Shown here: piece by piece, positions 57,644-64,000 of the stretch
How the letters are laid out: each line of letters opens with the position of its first letter
Numbering within the stretch: position 1 is the first letter of the stretch
Made by a program: the position numbers and the translations under genes
Assembly (NCBI GenBank): GCA_021018815.1
Contig: JAITYX010000063.1
Location: forward strand, 1,798,001 to 1,862,000
Direction: 5' to 3'
DNA: 64,000 bases
Source of the DNA: Talinum fruticosum
Taxonomy: Eukaryota; Streptophyta; Magnoliopsida; Caryophyllales; Talinaceae
Notes under the pieces: model-generated
Seen by the model: the letters and a program-made list of their open reading frames with translations, nothing else
Told to the model about the DNA's origin: nothing
Databases searched by the model: none

Positions 57644-59975
57644 ATGAGTCGTCGCGTGATCTTTTTCACATGGAGGAGGCCACAACAATGTGTTGATTGG
57701 TGGCCCGACAATCGACAGATACTACCGACTGTTCAAAATCAAGGTGAAGAAATACGTAAGCCCATACTCACTTCCTTTTTTTTATATATATTTTTAGGGC
57801 CTTCTAAAAATTTGATTGATTTAATTTCTATAGATGGGTTGAATAAATATTATCATTTTACAATTTTTCATTTAAACTTATGAAATAGTTCGTATTGTAT
57901 TTTGCTAGTTTGTATTGTTTTTGCTGTGATTGCATGTCCGCAATCGAGACTCAACATGGAGGCAGCAAGAAATCGCCACACGATTCCCCCTCGTTTGTCA
58001 TTAGATTTTATGAAAGATGATGTCCTTTCCATGACTCGGTCAACGGGTTCTAAATTGGGTTGCGCAACATTGCGTGGTAACCCATCATGACTACGAGCAA
58101 GCACGATTGCGTGGGCAACCGATTGGGATATTTTCTCCTTACTATTGTTCATCACTCCCCCTTTGCTTCCCATTCTATATCACAAACATATAGCTGTAAA
58201 ATACATATAAACATAGTATTTAAAGTCTAGGATATATCAATTGTTTTATTGAATGAGTAATATTTATTTATTGCTATTAATATTAACACAGTACTAATAG
58301 AAAAAGATCCATGCTCAATTGCACATAAGAAGATTAATGATTTTTTTTCTGCTAATTATATGAAGATTAATGATGATTTTGAATTCAAATAATAAAAGAA
58401 ATCTAATAGTCAATCTTAACTTAATATTTCTTTGTTATTGAGATAAAATACAGTTTTGATACTCATGTCAAATCAAGCAAACAATACTATACTCTAGAAA
58501 TAATTAAGAAAATAAAATAAAATGATGTGTAGTGAGGCGGAAGCAAAAACAAGGGGAGAACCGCAAGATGTGCAGCCGGGCAGAATAAGGGCCTGATTGC
58601 GCAGTCTTGGGAGATTGGGTGAAAGGAGGGGTAAATGAGCTTGGATTTGGACGAAATTTGGTGGGGAGGTAGGTAACAGGTGAAGGTTGATTGTGGCAAA
58701 ATTTGGGAATTTTTGGAGTTGAGGAAGACCCTGATCTGCACGCCTGAAATGAGCAGCGCTGGACTGGATGTACAGGCTGACACCTTCTGTTTGGATCAAG
58801 GGTGGAGGACGGACGGTTTCTTGGATGAGGCTGAAATTTGGAGGGATGGAAGTAGACTAGCTGGAAGGATGGTGGTTAAAATTTGGGCAAAAATGGCTGA
58901 GTAGTTTGTGAGATATGGGACGGCAAAGTGAGGGGATAGAACCTTGACCCGGGCTCGGATACAGCAACACCGCCGAGTGAATCAAGGGGCGCTCTTAAGC
59001 GGTCCGGATACAGCAACACCACCGGAACTCAAGAAACTCAAAGGACACCACGGTGATGCCAAGCACGGATATAGCTTTGAGGATTCAAAAACGAGCAATC
59101 CAACTCAAGAGTATAAACTCAAATATATTCATCAAAAGTTGTTTTTACAATGAAGCATATGAGCTGAATATATAATGCCTTGCCTTGGCATTTTACATAA
59201 CCGAAACTATGCTGAAAATAATGACAAATTGGAAATGAAACTAATTAGATTCTTTCCCCTCCTCCAAGCTAAGCTAGAGTAAATCCTAGCCAAGTATTAC
59301 AAAATTGGGAACATGTGGTCTAGGCTTGTTTTCCCCTTCTTCAAGCTTCTTGATTCTTTGATACTTCTAGAATGCCTTGTCACTCTTCTTCTTTGTTGCT
59401 CCATAACCGGCTAAGTCCCATCTCATGTAAATATGGACCGTCCTCATTCAAGCATCATCTTATTTATGTACTTAAGCATAAAATGGCAATGTTCCTTGGT
59501 TTGACTTGACCATGCACACTTGCTTTACCTTGGAGGTTTTTGGTGGCTACCTTCAACTATCCTTCTTGGCTAAATTAATAACCAATTATTTATGAACAAA
59601 ATCATGAAACTCAATGTTTTGGACTTGTCACCCTCCGGGGTCCATGAGCACCATTCGGTTGAGTTGCAAGCTTCTCCCCTTAATCATGAAATAATCAAAT
59701 ATCTTTGGTGGAACCTTAGGCATATAAAGCTTCTCAACATGAACATCTTTGAGGTCAAATTGCAATGCTGTCCACTCTCCATCATAAAATAATATAATTA
59801 AATAAATAAATAAATAATTTAAAATCTCATTTAGGGGGAGCGATTACACAAAGTTATTAGTATATCATTATATGTCTACACGGTAAATTCGGAAGATAAA
59901 CAAAATTAAATTATTGTGTGATATTTTGGTTTTTGAGGAAGATGTTTGGCGCCTACGGATTTAGATAATTTGCCA
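57644..59975 (+). pseudogene. Papain-like protease pseudogene, copy 3 (solo LTR insert, exon 3 truncated)
   Basis: Exon 1 57644-57755 is intact (MSRRVIFFTWRRPQQCVDWW, QNQGEEI). Exon 2 starts behind the TTTTGCTAG acceptor at about 57909 with CIVFAVIAC; then a one-base insertion (ACTCGGTCAA against ACTGGTCAA in copies 2 and 4) shifts the frame at about 58037. Intron 2 holds a solo LTR. Exon 3 is cut after GCGCCTACGGATTTAGAT at 59966 and runs directly into 3' flank; its acceptor reads GAG instead of CAG (59935-59937). Confidence 0.65.
58523..59784. mobile_element. Solo LTR in copy 3 of the protease-like array
   Basis: 1262 bp beginning TGATGTGTAG and ending CTCTCCATCA, TG/CA with 5-bp inverted ends TGATG/CATCA, flanked by perfect TAAAA (58518-58522 and 59785-59789). 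Copies 4 and 5 lack it at the same place, which confirms the borders. GC-richer than its host. The phrase CGGATACAGCAACACC occurs twice (58957 and 59006), and a TATATAATG lies near 59168. No internal retroelement genes. Confidence 0.88.
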
Positions 59976-60286
59976 AATTTTCCCGTGATTATTTTAGTTT
60001 ATATTGGGAGTAATTTGTATATGTTTAATTTTGATTTTAGTGTTAAACCCATATCGGAGTTAAAAATGGACTTAACCTTTTCTTTTTAGATCATGTAGGC
60101 TTCACTATTAAATCTCATTAGTTCTCCAACTCGTGCATTTTAATATTTTAATTTAAGTAATTTTTGAAATTTCGATCCAACAATTGGGTCATATTATATG
60201 TTGATTGAAAGAGAAAGTGGGTCTTGACTTTATAAAAATATAATATATAATATATAATATGTAATGTATAATATATAATATAATAG

Positions 60287-61349
60287 ATGAGTCGTCGCGT
60301 GATCTTTTCGCATGGAGGAGGCCACAACAATGTGTTGATTGGTGGCCGACAATCGACGGATACTACCGGCTGTCCAAAATCAAGGTGAACAAATACGTAA
60401 GCTCATACTCACTTCCTTTATATATATATATATATTTTTAGGGCCTTCTAAAAATTTGATTGATTGAATTTCTATAGATGGGTTGAATAAATATTATCAT
60501 TTTACAATTTTTCATTTAAACTTATGAAACAGTTCGTATTGTGTTTTGCTAGTTTGTATTATTTTTGTCTGTGATTGCATGTCTCCAATCGAGACTCAAC
60601 ATGGAGGCAGCAAGAAATCGCCACACGATTCCCCCTCGTTTGTCATTCGATTTTATGAAAGATGATGTCCTTTCCATGACTGGTCAACGGGTTCTAAATT
60701 GGGTTGCGCAACATGGCGTAGTAACCCATCACGACTACGAGCAAGCACGATTGCGTGGGCAACCGATTGGGATATTTTCTCCTTACTATTGTTCATCACT
60801 CCCCCTTTGCTTCCCATTCTATATCACAAACATATAGTTGTAAAATACATATAAACATAGTATTTAAAGTCTAGGATATATCAATTGTTTTATTGAATGA
60901 GTAATAATTATTTATTGCTATTAATATTAACACAGTACTAATAGAAAAAGATTCATGCTCAATTACACATAAGAAGATTAATGATTTTTTTTTCTGCTGA
61001 TTATAAGAAGATTAATGATGATTTTGAATTCAAATAATAAAAGAAATCTAATAGTCAATCTTAACTTAACATTTCTTTGTTATTGAGATAAAATACAGTT
61101 TTGATACTCATGTCAAATCAAGCAAACAATACTATACTCTAGAAATAATTAAGAAAATAAAATAAAATAATATAATTAAATAAATAAATAAATAATTTAA
61201 AATCTCATTTAGGGGGAGCGATTACACAAAGTTATTAGTATATCATTATATGTCTACACGGTAAATTCGGAAGATAAACAATATTAAATTATTGTGTGAT
61301 ATTTTGGTTTTTGAGGAAGATGTTTGGCGCCTACGGATTTAGATAATTT
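60287..61349 (+). pseudogene. Papain-like protease pseudogene, copy 4 (exon 3 truncated)
   Basis: Exon 1 starts ATG at 60287 but has lost single bases (ATCTTTTCGC against ATCTTTTTCAC, and GTGGCCGAC against GTGGCCCGAC), shifting its frame. Exon 2 from about 60556 lies behind the TGCTAG acceptor, has an extra base in the TTTTTGTCTG run, then stays open from LQSRLNMEAARN through DFMKDDVLSMTGQRVLNWVA to HHDYEQARLRGQPIG. Exon 3 ends after GCGCCTACGGATTTAGAT at about 61343, exactly as in copy 3, with the same GAG acceptor change. The spacing of 1379 bp to copy 5 equals that of copy 3 to 4 after removal of the LTR. Confidence 0.65.
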
Positions 61350-61665
61350 GCCAAATTTTCCCCGTGATTATTTTAGTTTATATTGGGAGTAATTTGTATA
61401 TGTTTAATTTTGATTTTAGTGTTAAATCCATATCGGAATTAAAAATGGACTTAACCTTTTCTTTTCGGATCATGTAGGCTTCACTATTAAATCTCATTAG
61501 TTCTCCAACTCGTGCATTTTAATATTTTAATTTAAGTAATTTTTGAAATTTCGATCCAACAATTGGGTCATATTATATGTTGATTGAAAGATAAAGTAGG
61601 TCTTGACTTTATAAAAATATAATATATAATATATAATATGTAATGTATAATATATAATATAATAG

Positions 61666-63070
61666 ATGAGTCGTCGCGTGATCTTTTTACATGGAGGAGG
61701 CCACAACAATGTGTTGATTGGTAGCCCGACAATCGACAGATACTACCGGCTGTCCAAAATCAAGGTGAAGAAATACGTAAGCCCATACTCACTTCCTTTT
61801 TATATATATATATATTTTTAGGGCCTTCTAAAAATTTGATTGATTGAATTTCTATAGATGGGTTGAATAAATATTATCATTTTACAATTTTTCATTTAAA
61901 CTTATGAAACGAGTTCGTATTGTGTTTTGCTAGTTTGTATTGTTTTTGCTGTGATTGCATGTCTGCAATCGAGACTCAACATGGAGGCAGCAAGAAATCG
62001 CCATACGATTCCCCCTCGTTTGTCATTCGATTTTCTGAAAGATGTTGTCCTTTCCATGACTCGGTCAACGGGTTCTACATTGGGTTGCACAACATGGCGT
62101 AGTAACCCATCATGACTATGAGCAAGCACGATTGCGTGGGCAACCAATTGAGATATTTTCTCCTTACTATTGTTCATCACTCCCCCTTTGCATCCCATTC
62201 TATATCACAAACATATAACTCTAGAATACATATAAACATAGTATTTAAAGTCTAGTATATATCAATTGTTTTATTGAATGAGTAATAATTATTTATTGCT
62301 ATTAATATTAACACAGTACTAATAGAAAAAGATCCATGCTCAATTGCACATAAGAAGATTAATAATTTTTTTTTCTGCTGATTATAAGAAGACTAATGAT
62401 GATTTTGAATTAAAATAATAAAAGAAATCTAATAGTCATCTTAACTTAACATTTCTTTGTTATTGAGATAAAATACGGTTTTAATACTCATGTCAAATCA
62501 AACAAACAATACTATACTCTAGAAATAATTAAGAAAATAAAACAAATAATATAACTAAATAAATAAATAATTTAAAATCTCATTTAGGAGGGAGCGATTA
62601 CACAAAGTTATTAGTATATCATTATATGTCTACACAGTAAATTCGAAGATAAACAAAATTAAATTATTGTGTGATATTTTGGTTTTTCAGGAAGATGTTT
62701 GGCGCCTACGGATTTAGATGTGGGATGGATTCGCCCCGATATTGAGGGTTTTGATACTCGTGTGATCATACAAATATCGGAGAGCGGGCCTCTTGTCGGA
62801 GAGTACGCCGTGCACGAAGATCTTGATCGACAAGGTAGAATGTTGTATCGGATGCACACTCAACCAATTGAACCGATCTATAGACGTGACTTAGGGCATA
62901 TTATCCTCTTAACGGGATGAGGATATGACCCTAATGAAATTGTCCGGTTTTGGGAGTATATGTACTCATATAGGACGGGTTATGACAATGTTAGCTTTGC
63001 ACCTATTGAAGTCAATTCCTTGCATTGGGCATATGCGCCCATGATCATTTTCGATTTACAGTACTCGTAA
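61666..63070 (+). pseudogene. Papain-like protease pseudogene, copy 5 (full three exons)
   Basis: Exon 1 from ATG 61666, with one base lost in the FFT region (TTTTTACATGG against TTTTTCACATGG). Exon 2 from 61934 behind TTTTGCTAG starts with CIVFAVIAC and carries the same ACTCGGTCAA frame-shifting base as copy 3. Exon 3 62691-63070 is the best preserved: DIEGFDTR, ISESGPLVGEYAVHEDLDRQ, PIYRRDLGHIILLTG, then the TGA shared with copy 1 at 62918-62920, then VRFWEYMYSYRTGYDN where the NSYG motif is lost. The acceptor is a normal CAG. It is not functional. Confidence 0.66.
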
Positions 63071-63816
63071 TCTTGTTTTTCTTGTGTCGCCAATTGTAAT
63101 AACTATGATAGTGATAATGACTAGTTTTTCCAACTTTTCCGGACACCGAGTTGTATGATCAATGCCTAATATATAAGAATGGTAATCTCTAGTTCATGTG
63201 TTTCGTCAATTTCGTATGATTTTCATGCATGTTGTAATAGTGACTTTTTTCCTTTATTGTTTTCTTCCTAACTTTCAAGGATTCTTGTGCAATGTCTCAA
63301 ATTTATCTTTTTAAGTCTAGTCAAATAATTATTAGCCGTTAAAATACTATGTGTTAAGGTAGTCGCATCACATTTATTTTTTAGATAATTTGCCAAATTT
63401 TCCTCATGATTATTTTAGTTTATATTGGGAGTAACTTGTATATGTTTAATTTTGATTTTAGTGTTAAACCCATATCGGAGTTAAAAATGGATTTAACCTT
63501 TTCTTTTTATATCGGGTAGGCTTCACTATTAAATCTCATTAGTTCTCCAACTCGTGCATTTTAATATTTTAAATTAAGTAATTTTTGAAATTTCGATCCA
63601 ACAATTGGGTCATATTATATGTTGATTGAAAGATAAAGTAGGTCTTGACTTTATAAAAATATAATATATAATATAATAGATAAATATAGATATAGATTAA
63701 ATTGGATTATTATGTAAGTTTGGTTGCCCAAATTTTAGATTGGAGCAAAACTTTAAATGGTCATATTGAGTATTTCCAAAATTACGAATTCGAATAATCT
63801 GACGGAACGAATTTTT
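63071..63816 (+). repeat. 3' flank of copy 5
   Basis: Follows the same 3' flank as copy 1 to about 63680. It then leaves the array pattern (no ATGAGTCGTCG follows) with 130 bp of unique sequence. Confidence 0.75.
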
Positions 63817-64000
63817 ATCCCTCGCTTCATTTTCTAGTCATAGGCCTGTCTTTTTATTTCACATTCTCCCTCCTAATTTTTCACTTTCCATTTTCCCATA
63901 GCTCTTCAATGGTGTTGTCTTCCTAGCTCTCTCAAGGACCTCTCTCATTAATTCCCCTTTTTCATTTCCCAACTGTCTCATTAACTATTTCCATTTCCCT
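63817..64000 (+). repeat. Second copy of the pyrimidine-rich 5' flank
   Basis: CCCTCGCTTCATTTTCTAGT, CATAGCTCTTCAATGG and CTCATTAACTATTTCC match 53804-53990 in order. A further protease-like copy with the original leader probably starts just right of the window. Confidence 0.75.

Overview
The window reads as nuclear DNA of a eudicot plant. Grounds: a plant NAC gene with the usual intron positions; a family-1 beta-glucosidase split at the usual plant exon borders; fragments of GNOM, FAR1/FRS and the proteasome subunit RPT2; plant-type LINEs with RRM and DUF4283 ORF1 proteins; a SIRE-like Ty1/copia element; Helitrons; and long AT, CT and TAA microsatellites. There are no operons, CRISPR arrays or bacterial signals. 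All gene identities come from reading translations by eye; no database search was run.

Layout. (1) 0.17-11.5 kb: a broken GH1 beta-glucosidase. Its 5' seven recognised exons (169-2783) and last two exons (10472-11493) are separated by 7.7 kb holding a LINE ORF1 remnant with RRM (3.3-6.2 kb), a FAR1/FRS pseudogene (6.7-7.9 kb), a GNOM N-terminal fragment (8.2-9.05 kb), a tRNA-like gene (9.3 kb, minus strand) and a GC-rich low-complexity block. (2) 11.8-12.5 kb: a minus-strand LINE RNase H tail. (3) 12.7-29.4 kb: one decayed LINE that hosts three insertions with recognisable ends: a solo LTR (12922-13680), a full-length copia retrotransposon (15538-26460, TSD TACAA) and a deleted hAT-like element (27294-28581, TSD ATTACTTG).

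(4) 29.4-33.1 kb: AT-rich spacer and the promoter side of the NAC gene. (5) 33148-37536: the only intact-looking protein gene, a six-exon NAC factor of the NAC045/NAC086 type, 571 aa by the splice model given. A foldback MITE lies just downstream. (6) 38.8-46.1 kb: a decayed autonomous Helitron with RPA-like and Rep (HUH) remnants. (7) 46881-51229: a palindromic MITE split at its centre, between A and T, by a 4.1 kb Helitron-like insertion. Its left end carries a piece of the proteasome ATPase RPT2 between 162-bp inverted arms. (8) 51.4-53.5 kb: minus-strand LINE 3' tails.

(9) 53.8-64 kb: a tandem array of five copies of a papain-like cysteine-protease pseudogene, one copy carrying a solo LTR, with the 5' flank of a further copy starting at the right edge. 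Shared and unshared mutations between copies point to duplication of an already dead gene followed by exchange between copies.

Functionally the window is one probable working gene (NAC) in a nest of mobile DNA. The most distinctive structures are the multiply nested LINE, the MITE/Helitron/RPT2 composite, the post-pol ORF of the copia element with its own TATA-like box, and the protease-like array with a duplicated splice acceptor next to the predicted catalytic cysteine.
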